Source: Camillea tinctor (Eukaryota; Ascomycota; Sordariomycetes; Xylariales; Xylariaceae). Taken from it: 64,000 bases of DNA. Shown here piece after piece: positions 32,983 through 46,600 of this stretch (the stretch's first letter is position 1; the number at the start of each line of letters is the position of its first letter). The stretch lies in contig MU394072.1 of assembly GCA_022578605.1 (NCBI GenBank), positions 1 to 64,000 of the forward strand, read 5' to 3'. The translations under genes were made by a program, and so were the position numbers. The notes beneath the pieces were generated by a model. That model was not told the DNA's origin. It did not search any database and saw nothing but the letters and a program-made list of their open reading frames with translations.

Positions 32983-35791
32983 CCCAGTGCCCCTGACTTT
33001 GGGGGCTTTTCGAGAAACAGCAGGCGACCTTCTCGTTTTCGTCAGAGATGAGCCTGTACCGTGCGACGAAATACGTCGTTGGTAGTGTTCTAAACAGAAA
33101 GTTCCGACGTCGAAAGCCTGAGCCTCTCGGGGGACGCCAACGAAAACTAAAAGGATAGGGAAATACCTGTCAAGACTCGTCAAGCAAAGAACACTATGGA
33201 CAATTACAGAGCGACTCGTCAAACCAAAGTTCCGCAAATACGAATTCGCTCCCCAGAAGCCCTATGCCTCGATGTTTGGCATAGCTGAATAGTCACGTAT
33301 ACTAGATGTCAATAGGAGAGACGTTTTTGGACAAAGATGAGAGCCATGGTTGGTCTACTAACCTCGGTGAGACTACAAACTGTGTTAGTACCACTCGAGA
33401 GATGACGAGTTCCAACGACCATGTTATAGCACGTGAATATCCAAGGGAATACCCCCGAATATGATGGGAAAGTTGGCCAACGAGAAACATAAAACCATTC
33501 GTTACGCGCTTCAAGGTCGTCTCCGAGGCATATTTGTTTGTTTGTTTTTCTATGCGGCAGTGGTATTCTCATGTTATCTAATATCACATTTACGTTTTGC
33601 CGCCGAGAAAAAGTGCTGGAGGGCCAGGCTAGGAACAGATTTGAGGGAAAGGGGGGGGGAGTTCTCTTAACAAGTTCTCCCCCTTCTCCTCCAGGCGTCG
33701 TTCGGATAGTTGGGAGGAATTCTACTCTTTTCACCTGCCTCGTTTATTTACCAGTGAGTGGTCATTGGAATAAAAGGGAGGAGGATGAACCGCGATCAAT
33801 AATTGCTACAAATAAAGATATATGCTAAAGCCAATTTTATTTCTACGTCTTCTATTATTTGTCTTTTTTCTTTCCTCAACTGCTTGTTAGTACGGAGATC
33901 TCCAAGTGAAGGTGGAGAGGGGAGGAGTGGGAAAGGATACGTATGCTTTTTCTGGATGCATGAAGGAACACGTTGCTCGGACGGACGGGAAAAAAAAACA
34001 AGACGGGGAATGGAAGCATAAGAAGATCAGGGAGGACGAGGGGCTTTGTGAGCTATGTACCTAAAGCTCGTGGTTCACGACCTTCGCACCCCCACTTATA
34101 TAAGTTACGACAGAATCAGAAAGAAAGAAAAAAAAGAAAGGAGGTTTAACTACTAGGTATGAATAGATGATAGGGTTTAAGCATGTTTTAGAAAAATGAG
34201 GCTTAATTCGTGATGGTAACCTAACCTATCAAGTTGCCCAATAGTTTGAGTGGTGATTGACACTGGTGCGTTGTCCGATTTTTTTATTTTTTAAGGTCGA
34301 TATCGGGCTTGGCTGCGGGTGGGGAGGTGCAGACTACATGCGACCCTTGATCTGATACTACGACGGAGCAAGATAAGAGATCATGAAGTTGGTTGGTAAA
34401 AATGCCTATGCTAAATTCTGTATTTTATGATACCTATGTAGATAAAGTATGATTTATTGAGCCTGATAGTGCTGAGTTCACGAATCATCGCGCAGTTTGG
34501 ACAGGTTCGCAGAGAAACCTCCCAGACACCCCAGACAGAATACGGACATACGACTACAATCCCTACCTTTGGACCTGGAGTAGTAAACCTCAAGTTCTCA
34601 TTTCTTTTTTCCAAGAGCAAAGAAACCAGCTTGGGCGAGTTCCAATAGCGAGCAGGTGTGTTTTTGACACTACAAAAGTTCCTAGCAACCTTTTGTTGAC
34701 AGTTAGTTCTGAGAGGCCCAAAATAACGAAGCGAACATGAAGAGCAATGAATATGGGAAGTTTGAGGAGGTAGATAAAAGTCAGACTGTTGAGCTTGATT
34801 TGTTTGGAAAGTCAACATGATAATTCAGTTGGCCGTTCTTAAGAAGTATGTTGTCATCATGTAAAAGAAGTAGGTCGAAAAGCAGAGTCAAATGGAGAAA
34901 AGAATTCATCCATAGGAAAAGGAAGAAGGAACTTACACTTGTTGCTAATACGTATATAAATGAGTTAGAATAGGATCTTGAAGAACATTCTTTTTCTGGG
35001 ACCCTATTCCTGCATTTATGAGGAGAAACATTTTGTGTAGTGTAGAAGAAGATGCAAAAGGGAAAAGAAAAAGAGTTATAAGCTTTGGTGGTGAAGACGG
35101 TCTAAAGGGAAGAAAAATTTTATGCTAACAGCAAAATAACCATGGAAATTAGTCTTGTCATCACGTGATGAGTATACCCCCACTTATTGCTCTTAGCTTA
35201 AGTCTGTTCAGTTGACAATCAAATCAACGAATGACCGTCAAGGTCAGACATTGCTATGTACTTATATATCTCTCTCCTCCTCTATACCTATTCCATTCAT
35301 CCGTCCATTCCACCGACGTCAGTCAAAAAGAAGGTTCAATCGCCTGAGTCTTTTTTACCTTCTTTTTCCACCATTTTCCTATGATACCAAGAACAAAATA
35401 AGTTTTTTTTTTTTTTTTTAACGAATTAGGATTTCTACTACATCGACGAAACTTCTTTGTTCACTATAAGTAGACAAATCTCCACTCTTTACTGCAGTTT
35501 TTTACTGCAACAAAACGGATACCTAGGGATACGGTTAAGTAGCTACAATAGCTACTTCTTGAAGTGCCATTCTTCCAGGGCCGAAGAAAACCCGCGAACC
35601 AACCCGAAGCCGCAAAGCAACAAGCATTCCAACCTCAACCGAGTTTCTGCTTTACTTACTCACCTACCTTACCTGCCCACCTATCTATCTTCACCATCCG
35701 CCGTCTCCCATCGACGTCGCATCTGCAGTCATCCAAGCACCCTACCAACCTCACGCCCTCCCAACCAAAACCAAAAAAAAAAAACAAAACC
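32983..35791. other. Intergenic, low-complexity
   Basis: About 2.8 kb without a supported gene. It has poly-purine and poly-pyrimidine tracts, a T-run at 35403-35419, and a CT-rich stretch (35600-35780) that looks like the 5' leader of the complex I gene. Frames present lack ATG or homology. Confidence 0.5.
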
Positions 35792-36310
35792 ATGTCCGCC
35801 CTCCGCCCAACCAGCGCCGCCATGCGGACCCTCCTGCGCTCAACCACTACTACCACCTCTGCCACAAGCCCTGCATCTCCATCTACCACGCCCACCGCGC
35901 GCCGCGCCTTCTCGGCGACGGCGCGCACCCCCGCCTCCCACGGCCCGCAGTACGACCCGCCGACGGGGTGGCTGTTCGGGGTCAAGCCGGGGGAGAAGTA
36001 CCAGAAGGAGGGGTGGGAGACGCCGTTCTTCTACGGGTTCTGCGGGAGCTTGGTGCTGGCGGGCGTGGCGTACGGGTTCAAGCCCGATACCTCGTGAGTT
36101 TTTTCCTTTTTTTTTCCCTTTCAGCCTAGCTTTCTTTTATTATTTTTGAGGGTGTCTCTGGGGAGGAGGGCGGGAGAAGTAATAAGGTACCTATGCAGTG
36201 ATAGCTAATAAGGAATCGCGGGGAACAGAATACAGACGTGGGCTCTCGAGGAGGCGCGCCGGAGATTAGAGGCCGAGGGCATTCTGGAAGATCCCCAGAA
36301 GAAGTCGTAA
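35792..36310 (+). CDS. Complex I subunit ESSS/NDUFB11, 127 aa
   Basis: Exons 35792-36093 and 36229-36310 (384 nt), GTGAGT donor and AACAG acceptor. The N-terminal 45 residues are rich in Arg, Ser, Thr and Ala without acids, as in a mitochondrial presequence. The conserved ESSS block begins GWLFGVKPGEKYQKEGWE. It is followed by one membrane helix (FFYGFCGSLVLAGVAYG) and, across the splice junction, DTSIQTWALEEARRRLEAEG. The protein is an accessory subunit in the membrane arm of NADH:ubiquinone oxidoreductase at the inner mitochondrial membrane. Length is normal. It is convergent with the aminotransferase gene. Confidence 0.92.
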
Positions 36311-37678
36311 AAAGAAAAAAAACAACCTGCATTCATTTCCTAGTTTTGGTTTTGGTTTTGGGTCCCGCTGCGTTTCGTCGATGACATACGAAATATACAT
36401 TCACTACTGAGGAGAGGAGGGGGATCCTTATTGATATGGATCTAAAAGATGGGAGAGGGGAAACGGGGGGAATAGAGAGAGAGGGGGGAAGGAATAAATA
36501 AAGGGGAGGGGAGCATGTTGTCTTGCGAGTCGGACTCCTATTACTACAACTATTTTACTCCCACGTGTGTACATGACCGAACTTTCTTGTTCCCTGTCGT
36601 GTTGTCTACTTTCCTCGCTTCCCCTTCCATGTGTTAGTTACAAACAGCTCTATTCTCCTTTTCCCTTCTTTCCCTTCTTTTCTCACATCCTATCCCACTC
36701 TATCTCCTATTACTATCTTTTTTTTTTCTCTTTTTCTTTATGGAACCGTAGGAGGGAGAAGAGAAGGTTTTTTGATAAAAGAAGAAAGACGAAGAAAAAA
36801 AAATACTTTATTAGAGATCGCATCATCACTTGATAGAAGGGAAAACACGGGATTCGCCTCCACGTGTGGAAAGAAACAAAGTGTAGGAAGAGGAAAGGAA
36901 AGGGACACGAGGAACAGAAAATGGTGGAAACCCCAAAAAAAAAAAATTATACATTGAACATACCTTTGGGTTTTTAGAGTGGTTGTGGCATTTCTCTCTC
37001 TTTTTCATTGATGTTTTATGTAATCATGTGTTTTTTCAACAAGTCTTATGTAGTATGAATATTACTACCTACCTACCTACTTCATATGCATTGAGGGTAT
37101 TTGGTGGTACCTACCTAGGTAGGTAGGTATCATGTCGTGTACTCTAGTAACCTTTTTTTGGTGTAGTACGTTGGCTTAATCCCGGCACCCCTATAATCTC
37201 TTCTTTCTTCCTTTCCCATTTTGAAGGGGGGTAGCATTGTACTTAAGTACTCTGTTACCACCCACTACCAAGCATCAGTATCCCCCCTCTCCCCCAAAAA
37301 ATCATGGTCTATCCATTGTAAAAACGCTTTATGCAAATATGCTAAGAAAAAAAAGGACGATAGAGGTAATGTTCCCTATTCCTTCTTTATTTTATGATCT
37401 TTGCTAACTTATTTGGAACCAATGCTGGGTAGTATATAGGTAAGTTACCGAAATGTATAAAAAAAAAACAAGAGTCAAAAAAAATAGTCTAAAACCCCTA
37501 TTCTCTTTTTACTGCCAACCCCATTCCCCGGCGGCCCTCCTTGTGTCACACCCACCATTCCCCTCCCCCCCTTTCCATCCCCATCCCTTTCCCCGTCTTT
37601 GAAACTTGATTTTCAAAACCTTTATGTTTATTTTGATGTTTATTTTTGTATTCTTTATTCTTTTTCTTTTTTAGTCTA
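36311..37678. other. Intergenic between convergent genes
   Basis: About 1.4 kb of 3' regions. It includes purine- and pyrimidine-rich stretches and a perfect 16-bp palindrome ACCTACCTAGGTAGGT at 37109-37124 preceded by a CTAC repeat (37065-37081). No gene. Confidence 0.5.
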
Positions 37679-39013
37679 TTAACACTTGTAGCTCCAGTCG
37701 TGCTCCTCGTCGCCGTACTGCCGGCCCTCCATCCAGTTCTTCATGCGCAGGGCGACCTCGCCCGACTCCTCGTGCTCGGTGAGGCCGCAGTCGACGAGCT
37801 TGCCCTTCCAGCTGATCTTGCGCACGGGGCTCACGATGGCGGCGGTGCCGGAGCCGAAGACCTCGATGAGGCGGCCGTCGAGCGAGGCCTCGTGCAGCTC
37901 GGGCATGGTGATCTTGCGCTCCGAGACGAGCCAGCCCTCGGGGGCGAGCTTCTCGCGCGCGAGGCCGAGGATGGAGTCGCGCGTCACGCCCTCGAGGATG
38001 GTGCCGTCGAGGGGCGCCGTGAGCAGCTCCTTCTGGCCCGTCTCCTTGTCGCGCAGCGCCACGAACAGGTTCATGGTGCCCACCTCGGTCACGTACTCCT
38101 CGGGCCCGAACAGCCACAGGTTCTGCTGGAAGCCGCGGCTGGCGGCGTCGAGCTGGGGCACCACGCACGGGGCGTAATTGGCGCCGAGCTTCTTGTCGCC
38201 GACGCCGCCGGGCCAGGCACGCACGGCGTAGTCGGTGGCCTCGAGCGAGACGGCCTTGAAGCCGGTGGGGTAGTAGGGGCCCACGGGCGAGGCGATCACG
38301 TACAGCAGGGCCGAGTGGGGGGCGCCAACACCGAGGGTCTTCTGGGTGCCGATGAGGGTCGGGCGCAGGTAGAGGGAGAAGCCGCGCTCGTTGGGGATGA
38401 AGCGCTCCTCGAGCTTGGCGAAGCGGGCGATCAGTTCGATCAGGGCAGTGGGGGAGAAGGTGGGCAGGGCGATGCGGGCGGCGGACTTGTTGAAGCGCTC
38501 CATGTTCTTGTCAGGCCGGAACAGCCGCACATCGCCGTTCTTGTCCTTGTAGGCCTTCATACCCTCGAAGCACTCGAAGGCATAGTGGAAGACACAGGTG
38601 GCCGGGTCCAGGGAGAGGTTCTGGTAGGGGGTAATCGAAGGCGCTAACCAGCCATCGTTCGACGTCCATTCGATGGTTAACATGTGGTCTGGAGAGTCAT
38701 ATCATGCGTCATGTTGTTAGCATGCTGTACCAATGGTAACACCGTGTAATGCTACCAAGAAGATGGTCCTACCGGTAAATTCTCTGCCAAAAATCAGCTT
38801 CGACGGATCAACGAGCGTCTTGGGCTTCTCGGTCTTCTGGATAGAGAGCTTGGTAGGGTCGAGATCGAGGACTTTGGCGGCTGATGCAGCGGCAGGCTTG
38901 ATGCTGTAGCATCTTGCGGTCTGCCATGTTTGTAAGGGGAGTATCTGGGAGGAACGAAGCGTGGCGGGTGCTCTCAGAGCTCTCCCGCATCGCGGAAGAA
39001 GCTGGCGAAGCAT
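37679..39013 (-). CDS. BAT1: Mitochondrial branched-chain amino acid aminotransferase, 416 aa
   Basis: Exons 38773-39013 and 37679-38688 (1251 nt) with an 84-nt GTAGGA-CAG intron; the join reads FGREFTDHMLTIEW. Residues 1-40 are basic, with no acidic residues (MLRQLLPRCGRALRAP), typical of a mitochondrial presequence. Fold-type IV PLP features follow: FHYAFECFEGMKAYK, RPTLIGTQ, and GDKKLGANYAP with K247 as the likely Schiff-base lysine. EVGTMNLFV and LDGTILEGVTRDSIL hold the cofactor phosphate and substrate sites, then GSGTAAIVSPV. The enzyme interconverts leucine, isoleucine and valine with their 2-oxo acids using 2-oxoglutarate/glutamate. Exon 2 is very GC-rich, giving long antisense open frames that are not genes. 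Confidence 0.95.
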
Positions 39014-39571
39014 TATCCCGAGTTAGGACTAGAAAGAAAAATTATTAATTAATGTTGATATGTCCTTGGCTTTAAGAGAGTGGGCAAAAATAAATTTGAA
39101 GAGAGGGGACTCGTCAAGTCAGATAGATGGATTGAGTTGCACAGAAAGTCAATTGGGTTATAAATATATTGCGGCGTATTAGAAAGGGCGTACATGTAAG
39201 TTTTGACGAGAGACAATAGACCCGAGATTGGTATATAGCTCCGTTTGACTCGATGGGAGAATGTTGCTGATGGGAAATGTTGAAAGGCGCCCTTTGCGGT
39301 TTCGGAGGGTGCATCGAGTCCCCCCCAAGTCCCTCCAAGTCCATAGATATACACCAAACGGTCTCGAGCTAGGGGTTTGAGCCAATCATGAACGATCTTT
39401 GTGTCAGTAACTGCAATGCTCCGCTTACCGACCAGCGGGGTGCCTATCTATTTTAATGCTTACCTAAAGATAAAAGATAACCTTATAAGATTACCTACCT
39501 GAAGCTTTGCTTTAGCGGGTTTTATTTAAGGGCTGTCTTTGTAATTCAGCAAAACCATGCTTATTACCCAT
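39014..39571. other. Aminotransferase promoter side, grading into AT block
   Basis: About 560 bases upstream of the aminotransferase start. Normal composition up to about 39450, then increasingly AT-rich. No gene. Confidence 0.5.
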
Positions 39572-42500
39572 AAGCTGCTTATTTAATAAAGCGTTTTTAA
39601 AAAAAAGCAGCTAAGCCCCACACGATTTTCTAATAAAAATGCTATTAAATCCCTATATTAATTAATTTAATAAATATATATAAAATAATTTAGTGAATTT
39701 TTAAGCTAATTAGCTATTAAATATTAGCTTATTTAATGCTTTTTTTTATTTTAAGTTATATGTTTTACTGTAAATAAAGCTATTTATAGCTTACTTTTAA
39801 ACTTTTAAGCTAATTAATTAAGCTTTAAAAAATTTAAAAACTATTTAATAAGTTTTTATATAAATTAAATTTTTTTATAATCGCTAAAAAAGCTTTATAG
39901 TTAATTAAAAAAATTAATTAACTTTTTTTTAATACTTTTTAAGTTTTTTATTATTGTTTTTATTATAGTATACTTTATATAATTACTTAATAATAAATAT
40001 ATTATATTAAGCACGTAAACGTTATATAGCTGCTTTAATTGCTATAATTTTAATATTAAATATTAAGTAATATTTAAAATAAAATTATATATATATTAAA
40101 TAAATTAATAACTTAATATATATATAATACTTATTATTAAAAAGTAAAAAACAATTTTAGCAAATATATTAAATATTAAAATATATTTATAAAACTTTAT
40201 AAAAATAACTAATAATTTACGTAAATTTAAAAAGTATATAAAATATCGACGTTAATAAAAAATTTGCTATTTTTTTTTATATTATAGCTTAAAAACTTTT
40301 ATTTAAAATAATTAAAAAAATTTTTAAAAAAAGTAAAAATATTATATTAATTAGTTTTTATAACGTATTAAACTTACTAGTTATATTAGTTAAATATAAC
40401 ATTAAATTAATTTTTTAAATTATTTACTTAAAAATAATAAATAATTTAAAAATTTTTTTATATTTTATATACTATTTAAGTGCTATAAATAGGTTTTATT
40501 TTTTAATTAAAGTTATTAATTAGCAAAATATTTAAATTAATTATTATAAAAAAATATTAATTAATATATTAACTATATATAATTTTAATAAAAAGTTTAT
40601 ATATATTTTAATTAATTAAAAAAAGTTTATAAATAACTTTAAAATTTTTAATAACGTTATAAATTTTAATTAATTAGTAATTTTTAAAAATTACTATATT
40701 TTAAAAAATGCTAGTTTTATTAATAAAAAAAAAGTGCTTATTTTATATTGTAATATGTAGTATTATTTATAAAAGTTTATTAAAGTTAAAGTAAAATTAA
40801 AAATTAAAAAGAAATTATATAATTTTAAATACTTTAAACTATATAATGTAATTAAAAAAGCGTTTAAATAATAAAAAAGTATTTTTTATATTTTTAAGCA
40901 ATTTTTATTTATATATATTAATATTTAAATTAAAATAATATATATAATAGCGGCAATATATAACTTTTTATTAAATTATAATAATATAACTAATAATATA
41001 TTAATTAAAATTAACTTTAATACGCATATAAACGATAAAAATAACTTTATATAGCTAAAAAAAAAAAGTAAAATAAATTTGTTAATATTTACTATAAAAA
41101 ATTAAAAAATTACTGCAATGTAAAAGATATATATAAAATATATAGTATAAAAAAATGTATATAAATAAATATGTAAATATAATAAATTTAAAGTTAAAAT
41201 AACGTAAATTAACTAGTATAATTAGCGTTATAATTAATAGTAAATTTTTTAAATTTATAAAATAATTTGCAAAATAATTAGTAAATTATTATTATTATAG
41301 TTAATTTAATTATAATTATATTTATAGTTTATATATTAAAACATATATATATTTACGTTTTTTTTAACATTTACAATATAAAAAAAAGTTTATAAAAATT
41401 TATATACGTATTATTATATACTTAATTTATTACATATTTTAATTTTAAAAAAAACAAATAATAATTAAATTTTTAATAATAGTTTAAAAAAGTAACATTA
41501 AATATAATAAAACTAATAAAATTTACCTTTATTTATTACAATTTAATTTATTTAATTTTATAGCTTAAATAATTAAAAATAAAAATAATACTTTTTAAAC
41601 TTTAAAGCTTATTAATACTTTTATTTTTATTAAGTTTAATATTATTATTTTTATACTTATTAATAAATTAATAGCTTATTTCGTTATTTATTTTTAACAC
41701 TATTTTTTAAATCGTTATAAAACTTTTTAAATAGCTTATTTAGCTAATATTATAATTAAATTTTTTTAACTACATATATTTATTATAATTAGTTATTTTT
41801 AACTAAATATAAGCTTATTTAAGCTTTTTTATTTAATATTTTAAGACTTTTTAATATGTTTTATTATTAATATTTTTAAAATAGTGTTTATTTAACGTTT
41901 TAATAACTTTATTATAATTATTTTAGTTGTTATTATAATATAGCATTGCCGCTACTTTATTGAAATTTTTATAAATTATTTTGCTTTTTAATTTACGTAT
42001 ATTTCGTTGTTTAAACGATAAAGTTTTTATTTTTTTATAAAATTGCTTTTATTTACGGTTAAATTTTACAAAAAGCTTTTTTACATTAAAAAATTTAATA
42101 TTAAATAAATTTACATTATTTAGTTTTTTTTAAATAAACATAAAAGTAGCAGTAAGCTTTTTAAAATAAAAACTTTAAGCGTTAAAGCTTATAGCTTAAA
42201 AGTTGCTTTTTTAAATTTTTTTATAAAAGTTTTAATTTTTAATATATTTATTTTTAAACTTATTAACTTTTAAGTAGTTTATTATATAAATATTAATAAT
42301 ATTAAAGTTTTTAAAAATGGTTTTTTTATTTTATTTTAATTAAGGTTATTAATAGTTAATAAAGCATATTAAGCTTATATTATTTTCTTAATATAGTTAT
42401 ATTTATTTTTAACTTGTTTTTAAGTAATATTAGTTTTAAAATAATATATTAACGTATTTTTAATATTAATAAATATTTTTTCTTTAACTTTTTAAACGTA

Positions 42501-43022
42501 ATTAAAAACTTATTATTAATTTGCTTTTTAATACTTTTTAATAACGCAGTTTCGAAAGTAAAAGTTTAACTTTTAAATAGTTATAAATAAAAAAAAGCAA
42601 AAGCTTAATTAAATAACTGTATAAGTAATTTATTAAGTAGTTAGCTAAGTAATTACGTTAATATTTAACTATTAAAAAAATTTATAAATTTTAAACGATT
42701 TTTATTATAAAAAATAAATATTATAAATTAATAAAATATTTACAATAAAATAATAATTATAATAATTATAAAGGTTATTTATTAATTAATTTAATTAATT
42801 AGTTTATATATAAATTTATATGTAAAATTAAGTTATATACACGCTAAAACATTAAAGCTACATCGTAAAATTTATTAATAAGCATAAGCCTTAATAACGT
42901 AAAAAAGTTAACAATTAATTTAACATTATAAAGTTAAAAGTAGTATTAAATGTTAAATGTTTAAATAAACAATTTAAGTTAATAGCAAAGCTAGCAAAAA
43001 CGATTGCTATATAAAGCAGCTT
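39572..43022. mobile_element. RIP-degraded transposon remnant, possible terminal inverted repeats
   Basis: A 3.45-kb block of almost pure A/T with CpA/TpG scarcity, as expected after repeat-induced point mutation of a repeated element. No frame survives. The ends carry a candidate inverted repeat: AAGCTGCTT at 39572-39580 and its complement AAGCAGCTT at 43014-43022, each with CGTTTTT at the same distance inward (about 12 nt). No clear target-site duplication is visible. A further AAGCAGCT at 39605-39612 weakens the terminal-repeat case. The type of element cannot be told. Confidence 0.6.
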
Positions 43023-43695
43023 TTTTACTAGGGTGACATAGACCTAAGCATAAGCCTGCTTAACGAGGGAAGACATCCCTTTAGGTTGCTTTAACGGACA
43101 AGGTATACAGCTGTAGTTAGAGTCAATACACTATAGCTAGGGCGAAACCCCTGAAAGGTCTAGGTTAAGAGAAAGACCCATGTGCATTGTAATGCATTAC
43201 TGAGATCAGAAGAGGAATAAAAAAAAAGAAGACAAGACATAAAAAAAAAAGAAGGAAGGTACTCTTTCTAATTTTATACGTCATCTCATTACCAACCTTA
43301 CCACCATCATCTCCATCATCTCTCCATCCCCCTCCAAAGCGACACGTACACGACAAAAAAAAATTAAACCCGATCGCGAACACCCACAAGAAAACCCAAA
43401 TAAACCTAGGTTATTATACCCATCCATTGGGATTATATTTATTGTTAAACTCGATACGAATTACTTTGCGACCTTACGATATTGTTCCAAATTTAAATTT
43501 AGTTCTTTATTGGAGGGAGAAAACACTGGATCAAGTAAAGTAGAGAGAGAGAGGAAGAGGAAGAGGAGGAATAGAAAGAGAAGGAAGAAAAAGAGAAAGA
43601 GAAAAGAGAAAAGAGAGTGAGATACATGTTCATCTGCTCGCACCACGCTACGATATGACGGCTGTCAGCTACGGCCTCCGTCGCCCCAGCCCAAG
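43023..43695. other. Promoter side of the SCYL2-type gene
   Basis: About 670 bases of normal composition after the AT block. It has purine-rich tracts at 43500-43620 just upstream of the start codon. No gene. Confidence 0.5.
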
Positions 43696-46600
43696 ATGTT
43701 CTCCTCGCTGAAGAGTTTCTCCTCCAACATCAACTCGAACTACACCATCTCTCCAACCCTCACTTCTACCGCTGGCGCGTGGAAGATATACGATGCTAAG
43801 AAGAAGTCCACCGGGAAGTCCTATTCCGTCTTTGTCTTCGACAAGAAATCCCTAGATCCGCAGGGAGGTTCTCTGGGTCGATCCAGCGCATCGGGCGTGA
43901 AGCGCGCCATAGAAGAGGTCGTCGAACGTCTCAGGAAAGAAGCCTCGTCCCTAGCCCGACTACGTCACCCCAGCGTCCTCGAACTCGTCGAACCCGTCGA
44001 AGATACGAGAGGCGGAGGCCTACAATTCGTGACCGAGGCCGTAACTGCATCGCTAGCCGGCCTCTTACAGGAAAAGGATGACCAGGAACGAGCTGGCGGC
44101 AGCGGCGGCGGCCGGTCCAGCCGGTTTGTCGAGAGCGCGGATGGTGTAAGACGGAGGCGCGAGTTGGAGATCGACGAACTCGAGATACAAAAGGGCTTGC
44201 TGCAAATCAGCAAGGCACTGGAGTTCCTTCATGAGAACGCCGGTCTCGTCCATGCCAACCTCACCCCTGATGCTATTCTTATAAACTCCAAGGTCGGTGC
44301 TATCGTGATTCCATGTATAGTGATATATAGTTATAACTAACACGGTCAATCCACCATCTAGTCCGACTGGAAGATTAGCGGACTCGGCTTCTGTAGCCCC
44401 CCTGAGAATTCGACAAAGCCCACGTCCGTTCAACCCATCAGTCTCTCCGAGGTCCTCAACTTAGATCCTCGACTACCCCGACATGTCCAGCTCAGCCTCG
44501 ACTATACCTCCCCTGACTTCGTCCTCGACAACAATCTCACCCCGTCCGCTGACATGTTTTCGCTTGGGCTCTTGTGCGTTGCACTATACAATTCGCCCCA
44601 TCGCTCCCCCATAGAGAGTGGCGGAAGCATATCCGCTTATAAGAGGATCTTCACCACCTCCTCCACTATCCCATCTCATGCGAATAGCTTCCTATCCAAA
44701 CGCCCGTTGCCCAAGGATTTGTCAGCTCACGTATTACCGCGCCTGATAACCCGGCGGCCTGCTCAGCGCATGAACGCTCGAGAGTTTCAGGAGAGCGAAT
44801 ACTTCGATAACATATTAGTGTCAACCATCCGATTTTTAGATGCTTTTCCGGCTAAAACCCCGAGTGAGAAAGCCTCTTTTATGAGGGGACTCAACAAGGT
44901 CTTGCTATCCTTCCCCAAGTCGGTCATGGAGAAGAAAGTACTCCCGGCCCTCTTAGAAGAACTGAAGGACAAGGAGCTGCTGGCGCTCATTCTCCAGAAT
45001 ATTTTCAAAATATTAGACTTGCTGCCATCTTCCCGCCGTGCCTTTGGAGAACAAGTCCGACCCAGGTTAAAGGAGATCTTTGCCATGACCGCATCACAGG
45101 GCCAGGAGAAGGATCGGAACAGAGATGCCGGTCTCATGGTCATCTTAGAGAATACCAGCTTGATTGCCGAAAATTCATCTGGTAAAGAGTTTAAAGATGG
45201 TAGGTTCTTTTTTTTTTCCCCCATCAATTGCCATGGTATTTTTTAGTGTTGGTGTTCACACCCCTTTCGATCATCTTCCTCGCGCTTAAATGATCGAGAT
45301 TTACTTGGTTCAATTTGGTATATATCAAGAAAACTATGGTGCTACAAAAAATTACCCCCTTATTTGATGGACATATAACAACCCTTTTTTGTTTGTCCTA
45401 ACTAATCAATCCATCACAGATGTGCTTCCGATCCTCCTCACGGCTATTGAATCCTCAGCACCTGCGCTAGTTGATGCTGCCCTGCGAGGTCTTCCCGTCA
45501 TTCTCCCGGTTCTCGATTTCAGCACGATTAAAAATGAGCTTTTCCCAGTTATTGCTACCGTCTTCAGCAAGACGAGTAGCTTAGCAATTAAAGTCCGTGG
45601 TTGTCGGGCTTTTGTTATTCTCTGCGGTGGTTCCAATGAAGCTATGGAGGTTGATGATGGCCTTGACGGGTTCGGGCCTGAGAAGAAGAAAAAGACGTCA
45701 TCGTCGAGCGCCCTTGATAAATATACCATGCAAGAGAAGATTGTGCCTCTGATCAAAGCCATCAAAACGAAGGAGCCCGCTGTCATGATGGCAGCCTTAG
45801 ACGTTCTCCGCGTTGTCGGAGATAATGCAGATGCTGAGTTTGTAGCGATGGATATTTTGCCCATCCTGTGGTCCATGAGCTTAGGACCCTTACTTGATCT
45901 TAAACAGTTCCAAACTTTTATGAATCTAATCAAGTCGCTATCCCAGAAAGTCGAAGAAGAGCAGACTAAGAAGCTACAAGAACTTTCCGTGGTAAATGGC
46001 GGAGGAGCAGTGACCCCTAGTGAGGATTTCATGGCATTTGGAGGTGTCACGGGTACACAATTTGAACCGGCAAACGGCTCATCCGAAGATGATTTTGAGC
46101 GCCTAGTTAAAGGTCGGGCTGGTCCGACATCAAGCGCCCCCATGGAGTCTGGTTGGGATTCAGGGCCAGCGTCGAGAGCTGCTTCCCCCGCGGTCAAATC
46201 ACCCCAACCTCAATTTTCGTGGTCAACCCCGAGTCCTACAATGCCTCCTACCTCTAGTAGTCAAGCTGGGATTTCAGCCAAACCACAAGCTCCTCCTTTC
46301 CGGACGGTGACCCCCGATCTTGCTTCATTTGGCACCCTAACCCCCTCGTCCACCCAATTCTCTCAACCACTACAACCCACCAACACTGCTACTGCTGCGC
46401 CCGCAGCGTCACAGCAAAGCTCGAGCAGCATCAGCTGGCCTACATCAACGGCTGCCACGGCCAATCCTTGGGCATCCACTCCGAACACGACGGCTCAACC
46501 GATGTCCTCACCAGCGGCGCCATCCTTCGGCAACATGACTTCCAGCCTAGCAAACATGAGCATGGGCCAGCAGAGACCATCCATGAACCAGAGCTCCTCG

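Noticed and set aside
37671..38168. Long open frames antisense to or overlapping the aminotransferase gene (also 37646-38647 on the plus strand)
   Set aside because: They are by-products of the very GC-rich exon, with Gly/Arg/Ala/Leu-biased composition, and the minus strand encodes a complete conserved enzyme.
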